A DNA stretch of 54,072 bases. Source: Methanofollis sp. UBA420. GTDB taxonomy: Archaea > Halobacteriota > Methanomicrobia > Methanomicrobiales > Methanofollaceae. The translations under genes were made by a program, and so were the position numbers. This document shows, piece by piece, positions 32,379-40,882 of this stretch. The notes beneath the pieces are model-generated. The model was not told the origin of the DNA. It saw only the letters and a list, made by a program, of their open reading frames with translations, and did not search any database. The stretch spans positions 1 through 54,072 of the forward strand of contig NZ_DAGX01000004.1 in the NCBI RefSeq assembly GCF_002498315.1, read 5' to 3'. The number at the start of each line of letters is the position of its first letter. Within the stretch, counting starts at the first letter, position 1.

Positions 32379-33239
32379 ATGATGCCAGCAGTGCCATACG
32401 GGGGACTGGCGCTCTGCGGCGTCGTCTTCGTCATCCTGTCCGTCCTTGCCTCGGGTTGCACAGCCCAGGCGCCTGCCGCGGGGAAGATGCTCGTCGCCGT
32501 GACCATTCCTCCCCAGGCCGAATCAGTCGGGGCGATCGGCGGCGACCGCGTCGACGTGCTCGTCCTCGTCCCGCCGGGCGCAAGCCCGCACACCTATGAG
32601 CTGACGCCGGGCCAGCTCGCCGACCTCTCCCGAGCCCGCCTGTATGCGGCTGTCGGGTCTGGCGTCGAGTTCGAGACGGCGTGGATGGACAGGATCCGGG
32701 AATTGAACCCGGATATGGCGGTCGTGAACTGTTCTGAAGGGGTCGCGCTCCTTCCTGACGGCGACCCGCATATCTGGCTCTCCCCCGCGAACGCGAAGAT
32801 AATGGCCGAGAATGTCTGCGACGGTCTGGTCGCGGCCGATCCTGCCGGGAAGGAGATCTATGAGGCGAACCTCGCGACCTACCTCGCCCGACTCGACGCC
32901 CTGGACGCCGCGGTCAGGTCCGAGGTCGGGGCCTCGGGCTGCCAGGCCCTCCTGGTCTCGCATGCCTCCTGGGCCTACTTTGCCCGCGACTACGGGCTTG
33001 TCCAGATCCCGATCGAGGAGGGCGGCAAGGAGCCGTCGCCCCGGCAGATCGAGGAGATCGTCGCCAGGGCGCGGGCCGGAAACATCTCTGTCGTCTTTGC
33101 CGCGCCCGAGGCGAGCACCCGGAGCGCCCGCGTCATTGCCGACGAGATCGGGGGCCGGGTCGTCCCGCTGAGCCCTCTTGCAGGGAACTACACCGACAAT
33201 CTCAGGGCGGCGGCCGCGGCGATCGCGGGGTCGGTCTGA
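32379..33239 (+). CDS. Metal ABC transporter substrate-binding lipoprotein (ZnuA/TroA-like)
   Basis: A 286-residue cluster A-I binding protein. A signal peptide with lipobox LASGC ends near residue 27, so it is lipid-anchored outside the membrane. Metal ligands are expected at His in SPHTYELTP, His in GDPHIWLSP, His in LLVSHASWAYF and Glu in FAAPEAST. The His-rich loop of many zinc-specific proteins is absent (the loop is VNCSEGVALLPDG), so Mn, Zn or Fe all remain possible. Its stop overlaps the ATPase ATG. The operon is binding protein, ATPase, permease. Confidence 0.92.
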   Translation: MMPAVPYGGLALCGVVFVILSVLASGCTAQAPAAGKMLVAVTIPPQAESVGAIGGDRVDVLVLVPPGASPHTYELTPGQLADLSRARLYAAVGSGVEFETAWMDRIRELNPDMAVVNCSEGVALLPDGDPHIWLSPANAKIMAENVCDGLVAADPAGKEIYEANLATYLARLDALDAAVRSEVGASGCQALLVSHASWAYFARDYGLVQIPIEEGGKEPSPRQIEEIVARARAGNISVVFAAPEASTRSARVIADEIGGRVVPLSPLAGNYTDNLRAAAAAIAGSV

Positions 33240-34012
33240 TGGAGGGGCCGGTCATCGACCTCTCCGGGGTCTCTGTCTCCCTTGGCGGCCGCCCTGTCCT
33301 GGAGGGTATCAGCTGGAAGGTGATGCCCGGTGACTTCTTCGCTGTCATCGGGCCGAACGGCGGGGGGAAGACGACCCTGCTGCGGGTGATCCTGGGACTT
33401 GTCGAACCCGCGGCAGGAACGGTGCGGGTGCTCGGGGGGAGTCCCGCGGAGAGGCGCCACCTCCTCGGCTATGTCCCCCAGTACCGCACCTTCGACTTCA
33501 GCTATCCGGTGAGCGTGCTGGAGATGGTTCTCTCCGGCCGCCTCGGCCATGTGCGGGGTTTCCCGCGGCGGTACGGCCGCGAAGACCGGGAGATGGCAGA
33601 GTCGGCGCTCCGGACGATGGGGATCGTCGACCTTGCCGATCGGGAGATCGGCCGCCTTTCTGGCGGGCAGCAGCAGCGGGCGATCATTGCGCGGGCCCTT
33701 GCCGCCGGCCCGGAGGTGCTCATCCTGGACGAACCGACCGTCTATGTGGACTCCCCGACAGGCGATCATTTCATGGAGATCCTGGACGGCCTGCGGGAGA
33801 CGATGACCATCGTCCTGGTCACCCACGATATCGGCGCCCTCTCGTCCCATGTGACGAAGGTCGCCTGCCTGAACAGGCGGCTCTATACGCACAACGACGC
33901 CCGGATCACCGGCGACATGATCGAGGCGGCCTATGGCTGCCCTGTCGACCTCATCGCCCACGGCCTGCCGCACCGCGTCTTTGCCGACCACCGGGAAGGT
34001 GAAAAGCCATGA
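33239..34012 (+). CDS. Metal ABC transporter ATPase (ZnuC-like)
   Basis: A 257-residue ATPase. Walker A is GPNGGGKTT at about 37-45, the Q-loop lies at YVPQYRTFDFSYPVSVLEMV, the signature is LSGGQQQRAIIARAL, Walker B is VLILDEPTVYVD and the switch is THDIGALSSH. The PQYxxFDFSYPVxVxEMV stretch is typical of zinc/manganese importers. It drives uptake with the permease encoded next, whose ATG overlaps its stop. Length is normal. Confidence 0.95.
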   Translation: MEGPVIDLSGVSVSLGGRPVLEGISWKVMPGDFFAVIGPNGGGKTTLLRVILGLVEPAAGTVRVLGGSPAERRHLLGYVPQYRTFDFSYPVSVLEMVLSGRLGHVRGFPRRYGREDREMAESALRTMGIVDLADREIGRLSGGQQQRAIIARALAAGPEVLILDEPTVYVDSPTGDHFMEILDGLRETMTIVLVTHDIGALSSHVTKVACLNRRLYTHNDARITGDMIEAAYGCPVDLIAHGLPHRVFADHREGEKP

Positions 34013-34818
34013 TCGAGGTCTTTGCCTATGACTTCTTCAGGAACGCCCTTGCCGCCGGCCTCCTTGCGAGCGTCGCCTGCGGCATCATCGGCACCTATGT
34101 CGTCGTCAAGCGGATGGTCGCCCTTGCAGGCGGCATCTCCCACACGGCCTTCGGCGGGATCGGCCTGGGTTATTTCCTGGGCATCGATCCCATTATTGGT
34201 GCGACGGGCTTCACCGTCGCCTCGGCCCTCGGGATGGGGGAACTGTCCTTTTCCCGGAAGCATAACCTTGATACCCTGATAGGAGCGTTCTGGGCGGCAG
34301 GCATGGCCCTCGGCATCCTTTTCGTCTTCCTGACGCCGGGGTTCGCCCCCGACCTCTTCGGCTATCTCTTCGGGAACATCCTTCTCGTGCCGCGGGAGGC
34401 GATCCTCTCGATGGCCGCCCTCGACCTTCTCATCGTCGGCGCCGTCCTCCTCCTGTACAACGAGTTCTTCGCGGTCACCTTCGACGAGGAGTACGCACGG
34501 GTGATGAACCTCCCTGTGCGGGCGATCACCCTCGCCCTTCTCGTGCTCGTCGCCCTCACCGTCGTGATGCTCATCCAGGTCGTCGGGATCATCCTGGTCA
34601 TCGCCCTGCTCACCCTCCCGGCGGCGATCGCCCGCGAATTTTCCCGGAGTCTGCCGCGGATGATGGTTCTCTCCGTCCTCCTCGGTGCGGCGTTCACGAC
34701 GGGCGGGATCGTTCTCTCCTATCTCCTGGACGTCCCCTCGGGTGCGACGGTCATCCTGATCAGCACCGCGGCCTATGGTGCGGCGATGGGGCTTCGCGGC
34801 CTCGTGTCCCGGGGGTAG
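34009..34818 (+). CDS. Metal ABC transporter permease (ZnuB-like)
   Basis: A 269-residue membrane protein of the ABC-3 family with about eight helices. It shows FFRNALAAGLLASVACGIIGTYVVVKRMVALAGGISHTAFGG, the typical start, and LLTLPAAIAREF in the EAA-like loop facing the ATPase. Its ATG overlaps the ATPase stop (ATGA). It completes the three-gene importer. A short T-run (GGTATTTTTCC) at about 34837 may end the transcript. Confidence 0.94.
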   Translation: MIEVFAYDFFRNALAAGLLASVACGIIGTYVVVKRMVALAGGISHTAFGGIGLGYFLGIDPIIGATGFTVASALGMGELSFSRKHNLDTLIGAFWAAGMALGILFVFLTPGFAPDLFGYLFGNILLVPREAILSMAALDLLIVGAVLLLYNEFFAVTFDEEYARVMNLPVRAITLALLVLVALTVVMLIQVVGIILVIALLTLPAAIAREFSRSLPRMMVLSVLLGAAFTTGGIVLSYLLDVPSGATVILISTAAYGAAMGLRGLVSRG

Positions 34819-34855
34819 GCCGGTCCTCCCGGGGTATTTTTCCCCGATCCAGCAG

Positions 34856-35464
34856 TCACTGCAGGGGTACCAGGACTGCCATCTCTTCTCCTTCTTCGAG
34901 GACGACGCTGCCGGGCGGTGAGCGGAGGATGGCCGCCGCTGCCCGGAGGTCGGCGACCGAACCGGCGGCATTGAGGGGGAGGAGGACGAGAGCGGCACAT
35001 GCCCACGCGGGGGCAAGGGCCATGAGCACGGTGCCGACTGCCGGTATCAGGACGAACGGCGCCATCAGGATGAATATGCTCTCTTTTCGTGTGTACAGTC
35101 CGCCGGCCGAGCAGGAGCAATAGAGGAGCACCGATCTCCTGCCCCACCCGAAGACCGGGTGTCTGCGCAGGAGGCGATACGCGACGCCGTGGACCCCCTC
35201 GTGAAGGATGCCTGTGAGGAGTATGAGGAGGATAAAGACGATGAGAGGCAGGAGATCGGAGGGGCTACTCATCGTGAAACTGAAGGAGTCGGCACCGGTG
35301 ACCTGGATGTAGGCGAGGAGGGTCAGGGCGAAAAAGACGAAGAAGAGGATGAATGACCCGGCCGTGAGAAGGAGAGATGTCCCCCCGGAAAAGTTGAGGG
35401 TGCGGAATCGGGTGTATTTTTTCAGGTCGATAGGGTTCTCCGGGAAAATGCCCTGCAGGTCCAT
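34856..35464 (-). CDS. DUF3267 membrane protein with HExxH motif
   Basis: A 202-residue protein with four or so membrane helices (30-55, 68-88, 128-150, 152-170). The second membrane part runs into GILHEGVHGVAYRLL, an HExxH zinc-protease-like motif as in the DUF3267 group, followed by RRHPVFGWG and a helix pair. Such proteins look like distant site-2 proteases, but the substrate and even activity are unproven. It converges with the ABC permease and stands next to the signal peptidase gene, which is transcribed away from it. Confidence 0.75.
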   Translation of the reverse strand: MDLQGIFPENPIDLKKYTRFRTLNFSGGTSLLLTAGSFILFFVFFALTLLAYIQVTGADSFSFTMSSPSDLLPLIVFILLILLTGILHEGVHGVAYRLLRRHPVFGWGRRSVLLYCSCSAGGLYTRKESIFILMAPFVLIPAVGTVLMALAPAWACAALVLLPLNAAGSVADLRAAAAILRSPPGSVVLEEGEEMAVLVPLQ

Positions 35465-35547
35465 GATATTCGCGGATCCCGTACGCCTTTCAGGAATATC
35501 ATGCTGTGGTCGGGCGCCAGGCAGACCGCTCCTGTTCTCCCTCTCCC

Positions 35548-35557
35548 ATATTTATAT
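35548..35557 (+). promoter_or_regulatory. TATA box of the signal peptidase gene
   Basis: ATATTTATAT ends about 19 bp before ATG 35576, which places the transcript start at or next to the start codon. The message is therefore probably leaderless. Confidence 0.6.
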
Positions 35558-35575
35558 CAGATCCGAGTTCCCACC

Positions 35576-36280
35576 ATGACCTTACAGATGTCGGATAGAG
35601 CGTCTCCAGAACCGAAACCCGGTCTGATCGAGCAGATCAGGACGAGTTCGAACCCGTTTGTCTCTTTCGGCAGGGACGTTGCCTGGGCGGTGGCGGTCGT
35701 CGGCGTGATCGCCCTTGTCCTCTTCCTGGTCTCGGGCACATGGCCTGCGGTGGTGGCGATCGAGTCCGAGAGCATGGTGCCGAATATGAACATCGGCGAC
35801 CTGGTCTTTGTGGCGGCGCCCGACCGTTTCGGTTCTCTCCAGACCTGGGAGGATGGGCAGGCGTCGGGCTATGAAAAGTACAACCGGCCCGGAGACGTGA
35901 TCATCTACCGGCCGAATGGCGAGGGGTCTGTCCACCCGATCATCCACCGGGCCATGATGTGGGTCGAGGGGAACGAGACGGTCCAGATACCGCTCAACGG
36001 TCGGACGGTGAGTTATACGGCGCCGCATGAGGGGTACATCACCCGGGGCGATAACAACGATAAGCCTGATCAGATAGGTATATTGATCCCCAGTATCGGG
36101 CAGTTCGGACCGGTGAAGAAGGAGTGGGTCATCGGCAAGGCCCTCTTTGCCATTCCCTTCCTCGGGTACCTCCCCCTCCACCTGATCGAGACGGCGATCG
36201 TGCTGGTGGTGCTGATGATCCTGTACGACCTCGTCATGGGGGCGCGGGAGAAGGAAACGTCCGGCAAAAAGAGGCGGTAA
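35576..36280 (+). CDS. Signal peptidase I, Sec11 type
   Basis: A 234-residue membrane peptidase that removes signal peptides outside the membrane. An N-terminal membrane helix (about 35-54) precedes the catalytic serine in ESESMVPNM (S66). The general base is histidine (H124 in HPIIHRA) rather than lysine, as in archaeal and eukaryotic ER enzymes. An aspartate lies in GYITRGDNNDKPDQ. A second membrane helix near 200-220 ends in a basic tail (KETSGKKRR). ATG 35576 is favoured by the TATA position; M5 is an alternative. It abuts cofH without a gap. Confidence 0.92.
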   Translation: MTLQMSDRASPEPKPGLIEQIRTSSNPFVSFGRDVAWAVAVVGVIALVLFLVSGTWPAVVAIESESMVPNMNIGDLVFVAAPDRFGSLQTWEDGQASGYEKYNRPGDVIIYRPNGEGSVHPIIHRAMMWVEGNETVQIPLNGRTVSYTAPHEGYITRGDNNDKPDQIGILIPSIGQFGPVKKEWVIGKALFAIPFLGYLPLHLIETAIVLVVLMILYDLVMGAREKETSGKKRR

Positions 36281-37372
36281 ATGACGCACGACACGATCGG
36301 CACCCTGCTTTCCGACACGCTCGCCGGCCACAGGATGACAGAGGATGAGGCCCTCTCCCTCCTCGGGGTGAAAGATCGGCGGATATGGGAGATCGCCGCC
36401 GCCGCGGACGAGGCCAGGCAGGAGAGGGCCGGCGACGCGGTCACCTATGTGCGGAACCAGAATGTTCATATCACAAATATCTGCAAGAACCTCTGCGGGT
36501 TCTGCGGTTTCGGGCGCAGGGCGACTGACCCGGGCGCCTACATCCACGGTGAGGAGGAGGTGCGGCGCCGGGCGGCCCTCGCCCTCGACCGCGGGGTCAC
36601 CGAGATCTGCTTCCTCTCCGGCGTCCACCCGGCCTTTGACGTCTCTTCGTATGAAGAGATGATCTCGTGGGTCCACGAGGTCGCCCCCGCGGTGGACATC
36701 CACACCTGCAGTCCGGAGGAGGTCTCGTATGCAGCACGGCGGAGCGGGATCTCCACGGCTGAAGTGCTCGACCGCCTGCGTGCCGCGGGGCTCGGCACTC
36801 TCCAGGGGACGGCCGCCGAGATCCTGGTGGACCGGGTGCGGCAGGTGATCTGCCCGCGGAAGGTGCCGACGGCCGAGTGGGTAAGGATCATCATGGAGGC
36901 GCACAGGATGGGGATCAGGTCGACGGCGACGATCATGTACGGCTCCTGTGAGTCAGAGGCCGACCGGGTACGCCATCTCGGCATTCTGCGGGAGGTCCAG
37001 GACGAGACGCACGGCTTCACCGAACTTGTCCCCCTCCCTTTCATCCACACAAACACCCCCCTCTATAAGGCCGGGCTCGCCAGGCCGGGCACGACGGGCC
37101 GGGAGGACGTCCTCCTCTTCGCGGTCTCCCGCCTCTTCCTGGACAACTTCGCGCATATCCAGGTCTCCTGGGGGAAGGTCGGGACAAAGATGACGCAGCT
37201 CGGCCTCCTTGCAGGAGGGAACGATCTCGGCGGGACAATGTTCGACGACGAGGTCTCCTCGGATGCCGGTGCCGAGGACGCGGATTACCTTGATCCCACC
37301 GAGATGCGGCGGATCGCGGAGGACCTGGGTCGGCCCCTCCGGCAGCGGACGACGACGTACGAAATCCTGTAA
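36281..37372 (+). CDS. cofH: FO synthase subunit 2, radical SAM enzyme
   Basis: A 363-residue radical SAM enzyme that joins tyrosine-derived hydroxybenzyl to 5-amino-6-ribitylaminouracil on the way to the F420 chromophore. The 4Fe-4S cysteines are C68, C72 and C75 in NICKNLCGFCGF. The C-terminal part has QLGLLAGGNDLGGTMFDDEVS, the CofH signature (GANDLGGT in relatives), and ends RQRTTTYEIL. CofG, the partner, is not here. It starts immediately after the signal peptidase stop. Related MqnE/MqnC-type enzymes share the fold but are not expected in this type of organism. Confidence 0.9.
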   Translation: MTHDTIGTLLSDTLAGHRMTEDEALSLLGVKDRRIWEIAAAADEARQERAGDAVTYVRNQNVHITNICKNLCGFCGFGRRATDPGAYIHGEEEVRRRAALALDRGVTEICFLSGVHPAFDVSSYEEMISWVHEVAPAVDIHTCSPEEVSYAARRSGISTAEVLDRLRAAGLGTLQGTAAEILVDRVRQVICPRKVPTAEWVRIIMEAHRMGIRSTATIMYGSCESEADRVRHLGILREVQDETHGFTELVPLPFIHTNTPLYKAGLARPGTTGREDVLLFAVSRLFLDNFAHIQVSWGKVGTKMTQLGLLAGGNDLGGTMFDDEVSSDAGAEDADYLDPTEMRRIAEDLGRPLRQRTTTYEIL

Positions 37373-37387
37373 TCGTTGTCCAAAACC

Positions 37388-37408
37388 TCTTTTTTTGTTC
37401 TTTTTTTC
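37388..37408 (+). terminator. T-run terminator after cofH
   Basis: Two long T stretches separated by GTTC (CTTTTTTTGTTC, then TTTTTTT) start about 15 bp after the cofH stop, a strong archaeal termination signal. Confidence 0.7.
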
Positions 37409-37541
37409 CTGTTGATACTATTCTGGAGTCCGCCAGAGAATTTGCAGATCTGCCATGAGATATGGAAATTAGGCCAACAATATGATATTATAATGATTTT
37501 ATTATTTTTACGGGCCCACGGGATCGCCGCACCTGCGATAC

Positions 37542-37628
37542 CTATATATATTGAGATGAATATTTCCGGACATAGCCTCTGCGGGTTTCTAACCCGTCAG
37601 GGTGGACTCTTACGGGGGGGACTTCTCA
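37542..37628 (+). promoter_or_regulatory. Promoter and structured leader of the PKD surface protein
   Basis: A TATA box (CTATATATA, 37542-37550) lies about 80 bp before the ATG. The leader contains GCGGGTTTCTAACCCGT (37579-37595), a short hairpin of GGGTT against AACCC, then a G-rich ribosome site (GGGGGGG near 37613-37619). The region 37410-37541 is AT-rich with nothing else recognised. Confidence 0.5.
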
Positions 37629-40049
37629 ATGATGTGTACAGAGAGTTATAGGAGAGGGGCGGCTGGCTTTTTGTGGGCCGCATTCATATTAGCAGTCTGT
37701 ATGTCATTTTTTTCCGTACCTGGTGCGGCAATGACATGGAATTTCGAGGTCGTACAGATGGGGACTCCCGGCAACTGGCCGGTCAATTATGTCGACTCGC
37801 TGGTGCTGGACTCTGCGGGGGATCCGCACATAGTGTATTACGATTCGACGGATGACAATACGGACCGTCTCGTCTATGGAGCGAGGGATGGGGATGACTG
37901 GACTCTGGAGACGATCGAGACACTGGACAATATAAGTCCGTATTCTGCTCTCGCCCTTGATCTTTCAGACGCCCCGCATGTCTGTTATTTCAACGAGACG
38001 GCCCTTGTCCATGCCTGGGACGAGGGCGGCGGTGACTGGCAGCGCGAGGTCGTCGGCACCTATGAAGGGAGATATCTCTCCGGTGCCTTCGACCCGTCGG
38101 GAGACTTGCATCTGGTCTATTATAACTCCACCATGGGGCAGCGCGGCCTGCGGTATGCCGTCTGGGATGGGAGTGTCTGGACTGACGAGGAGGTCGTCCC
38201 CGATGCAAATCAACTCTTCAGTTCTCTTGTGGTCGGTGATGACGGCGCAGTCCATATCGCCTACATCAACGGGAAGACGGGCAACCTGATGTACCGCCTG
38301 AAGGAGGGATCTTCGTGGCTCTCTGAGACCGTGGCTGAGGGTATGGGGACGTACTATGAGGAAAGTCCGGGCTACACTTCGATCGCCCTTGACGGCAACG
38401 GTATGCCGGCAATATCCTGTTACAACTTGGATGGCGGGACTCTCAGGTATGCGTGGCAGGAGGACGGGACATGGCAGTACGAGGACGTAGCGACGGCAAA
38501 ATATCCGGGATATCTGGGGGACCGCGCATCTCTTGCATTCGATGGAAAGGGCCTGCCCGCGATCGCCTTCACCGTCGAGAATGAATCTGATGAGGAGGAA
38601 GCGACGGTCATTTATGCCGTGAAGAATGACGAAACCTGGAGTTTTGCCCGGGTCTGTGAGGGAGGCCGCAAGGGGTCGGGAGGGTCTCCAGACCTTGCCA
38701 TGGCCGCGGACGGGTCGCCGCGTCTCAGCTGCCGGACAGGGCCCCATGATTCGATCGAGTATATCTGGCCTGTGCCCGAACTTTTTGCCGCAAATTTCAC
38801 CGCCAATGTCACCTACGGGCATGCGCCCCTTGCTGTGCACTTTATCGACGAGTCGACAGGCGGGCCTGACACCTGGTTCTGGGAATTCGGCGACGGCGAG
38901 AGTGCGATTGATCAGCACCCCGAGTATCTCTATACCCTTGCAGGGGTCTATGACATCTCTCTCACCATCTCGGGGGCCTCAGACGAGAAAACTCTAGTGC
39001 AGGAGGGATATGTGACCGTCCTTCCGCGTGCCAATTTCTCGGTGAACGTGACCTCGGGCACGGCACCTCTTGCCGTCCTCTTCACCGACGAGTCGACAGG
39101 CGAGCCAGATAGCTGGGCCTGGGACTTCGGCGACGGGAACGTCTCCGCCGATCCTGAGTGGCTCCATGTCTATGAAGAGGTAGGGAACTATTCGGTCTCC
39201 CTGACGGTTGCGAGGGGAGATCTGCAGAACACAACCGTCCTCGCGGAGGAGATCGTCGTCCTGGCGAAGCCGACGACCGAACCAACCACCGAACCAACCA
39301 CCGAACCAACCACCGAACCAACCACCGAACCAACCACCGAACCAACCACCGAACCGCCTTCGCCGCCGTCTTCGGGCGGTGGTGATGGCGGCGGCGACCG
39401 ATCGTATGCGTATGATACGGCCGGCAGCCTGAAGGCGGGTGAGAATGTCACATTCACCTTTGACAGGGGCGCCATCTCGGCGATCACCTTCACCGCCGGC
39501 GAGAGGATTGAGGGGATCATGGTGACCGTCGAGCCGGTGGGCGATGGTCCACTGGATTTCGACGGCCCGGTGTACCAGTATATCGAGGCCACGCTCTCGT
39601 ACGTCGAGGAAGACGCCCTTCTGGGGACGACGTTCTTCTTCGACATACCGAAGAACTGGCTCGCGGCAGAGGGACTCGGCCCCGGCGATATCGTCCTCTG
39701 GCACTATGATGATGAAAAATGGCAGCCTCTCCTCACCGAACTGGTGCGGGAGAGCGACGGCCGGGCGTACTACCGCGCCCACTCCCCCGGGTTCTCGCAC
39801 TTCGCCATCGCCGAGGGGAAGGGGATGACACTTCTTGTGGTCGAGAGCGCGGCCTCGGCCGGGGAAGTGATCGAAGAGACCACCGAAACGCCGGTGGATG
39901 AGGTCACGACACCGGTTTCCAGCGAAACGACGATGCCGGAGACGGACACGACGGCCCTGCCGCCCACGACAGCACAGCCCTCTCCCGCGGGCTTTGCGGC
40001 GCTCATTGTCTCTCTTGTCCTGGTGGTCCTGGTGCTCAGGCGCCGATAA
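37629..40049 (+). CDS. PKD-domain surface protein with PGF-pre-PGF domain and sorting tail
   Basis: An 806-residue exported protein. Residues 1-35 hold a signal peptide. A propeller-like region with repeated short units (HIVYYDSTDD, HLVYYNSTMG, HIAYINGKTG, AISCYNLDGG) spans about 45-385. Two PKD domains follow (NFTANVTYGHAPLAVHFIDES and NFSVNVTSGTAPLAVLFTDES), then a TTEP spacer, then a PGF-pre-PGF domain (FTFDRGAISAITFTAGERI to HSPGFSHFAIAEG). The end PAGFAALIVSLVLVVLVLRRR looks like a variant PGF-CTERM signal for archaeosortase. It is a large cell-surface adhesin-like or sensor protein; ligand unknown. The in-frame GTG 37602 is less likely. Confidence 0.85.
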   Translation: MMCTESYRRGAAGFLWAAFILAVCMSFFSVPGAAMTWNFEVVQMGTPGNWPVNYVDSLVLDSAGDPHIVYYDSTDDNTDRLVYGARDGDDWTLETIETLDNISPYSALALDLSDAPHVCYFNETALVHAWDEGGGDWQREVVGTYEGRYLSGAFDPSGDLHLVYYNSTMGQRGLRYAVWDGSVWTDEEVVPDANQLFSSLVVGDDGAVHIAYINGKTGNLMYRLKEGSSWLSETVAEGMGTYYEESPGYTSIALDGNGMPAISCYNLDGGTLRYAWQEDGTWQYEDVATAKYPGYLGDRASLAFDGKGLPAIAFTVENESDEEEATVIYAVKNDETWSFARVCEGGRKGSGGSPDLAMAADGSPRLSCRTGPHDSIEYIWPVPELFAANFTANVTYGHAPLAVHFIDESTGGPDTWFWEFGDGESAIDQHPEYLYTLAGVYDISLTISGASDEKTLVQEGYVTVLPRANFSVNVTSGTAPLAVLFTDESTGEPDSWAWDFGDGNVSADPEWLHVYEEVGNYSVSLTVARGDLQNTTVLAEEIVVLAKPTTEPTTEPTTEPTTEPTTEPTTEPTTEPPSPPSSGGGDGGGDRSYAYDTAGSLKAGENVTFTFDRGAISAITFTAGERIEGIMVTVEPVGDGPLDFDGPVYQYIEATLSYVEEDALLGTTFFFDIPKNWLAAEGLGPGDIVLWHYDDEKWQPLLTELVRESDGRAYYRAHSPGFSHFAIAEGKGMTLLVVESAASAGEVIEETTETPVDEVTTPVSSETTMPETDTTALPPTTAQPSPAGFAALIVSLVLVVLVLRRR
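39273..39356 (+). repeat. Seven tandem 12-bp units coding for TTEP
   Basis: The unit ACCACCGAACCA is repeated seven times with changes only in the first and last units. It codes for a Thr/Pro/Glu spacer between the PKD and PGF-pre-PGF domains, probably glycosylated. Near-perfect DNA identity implies recent slippage and variable copy number. Confidence 0.92.
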
Positions 40050-40052
40050 ATC

Positions 40053-40062
40053 CCTTTTTTTT
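40053..40062 (+). terminator. T-run terminator after the PKD protein
   Basis: CCTTTTTTTT starts a few bases after the stop of the surface protein and lies just before the convergent budA end. Confidence 0.6.
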
Positions 40063-40072
40063 AAAGTCAACC

Positions 40073-40882
40073 CTACCGCTCGGCCGAGGCCAGTTCGGCC
40101 TCCCGGCCGCCGGAGAGGTTTGCCGCCGTGAAACCACCTTCATCAGGGAGAGAGAGCCTGATCTCCGGGGTGATGTCCAGGGAGATGGTGGCGTGCTCCA
40201 CCGTGGCATCGAGGAGGTGGCCGCCGCCCGTCCTGTCGTCGGCAAGATAGTGGAGGTGGAAGCCCGGCACATTCACTCCCGCGAGATAGCCGGGGAGCCA
40301 GAAACCGACGAGGCTCCCTTCCTTCCGGCCGAAGGTGAAGACATGCTGGGCTTTCGTCGCCTCTGCGAGGGGCGGGTAGGGTTCTTCCTGCCTGTCGACA
40401 CTCCGTGCGGTCACGTTCGTGAACGTGCCTTGCACAAGGATGGCGCAGGGGAGGTTCTCCGAGGGGAGGGCGGCTTCGATCGAGGCCTCAAGGCCTGTAA
40501 GGGTGAGGGGACCTGTGACCTCGAAGACGATATCGGGCTCGAAGACCGTCACCGCCGCGAAGGGAGTCCCTGTACTCCCATCTACCCGCATGACCGTTCC
40601 GTCGCCCTTCACCTGCCACGCCTCGCCGTCGACGACGATGAGCTCGCCGTCCAGTCCTTCGAGGGTCCCGATGCCGGTATCGCCGCGGGCGAGAAGGCTG
40701 TCGATATCGGCGGCGCCGTCATAGACCCCGTCGAGGAGGGCGCCGATCGTCGAGATCTGGTACAGCGTATCGTCGGCGACGGCACGGTCTCCCGACCACC
40801 TGACGGCTGTCATGGCAAAGAATGCTGTGGATATAACGAGCAGTGCAAGAAGGACGGCATACCGGCCCTTCTCCGGGATCAT
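40073..40882 (-). CDS. budA: Acetolactate decarboxylase with N-terminal signal anchor
   Basis: A 269-residue enzyme expected to decarboxylate 2-acetolactate to acetoin. LYQISTIGALLDGVYDGAADI at 40-60 and GIGTLEGLDGELIVVDG at 70-86 are typical, TARSVDRQEEPYPPL carries the conserved Arg region, and the zinc ligands H209, H211 and H222 keep the exact family spacing (HLH, then GGGH). Residues 8-27 are a hydrophobic signal or anchor, so the enzyme is probably outside the cell or membrane-tied, unlike most bacterial forms. Its ATG overlaps the methyltransferase stop upstream. No acetolactate synthase gene is nearby. Confidence 0.88.
   Translation of the reverse strand: MIPEKGRYAVLLALLVISTAFFAMTAVRWSGDRAVADDTLYQISTIGALLDGVYDGAADIDSLLARGDTGIGTLEGLDGELIVVDGEAWQVKGDGTVMRVDGSTGTPFAAVTVFEPDIVFEVTGPLTLTGLEASIEAALPSENLPCAILVQGTFTNVTARSVDRQEEPYPPLAEATKAQHVFTFGRKEGSLVGFWLPGYLAGVNVPGFHLHYLADDRTGGGHLLDATVEHATISLDITPEIRLSLPDEGGFTAANLSGGREAELASAER

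Noticed and set aside
39273..39356. Tandem 12-bp repeat as a CRISPR or iteron array
   Set aside because: It is in frame inside the PKD protein and codes for TTEP units with no spacers.
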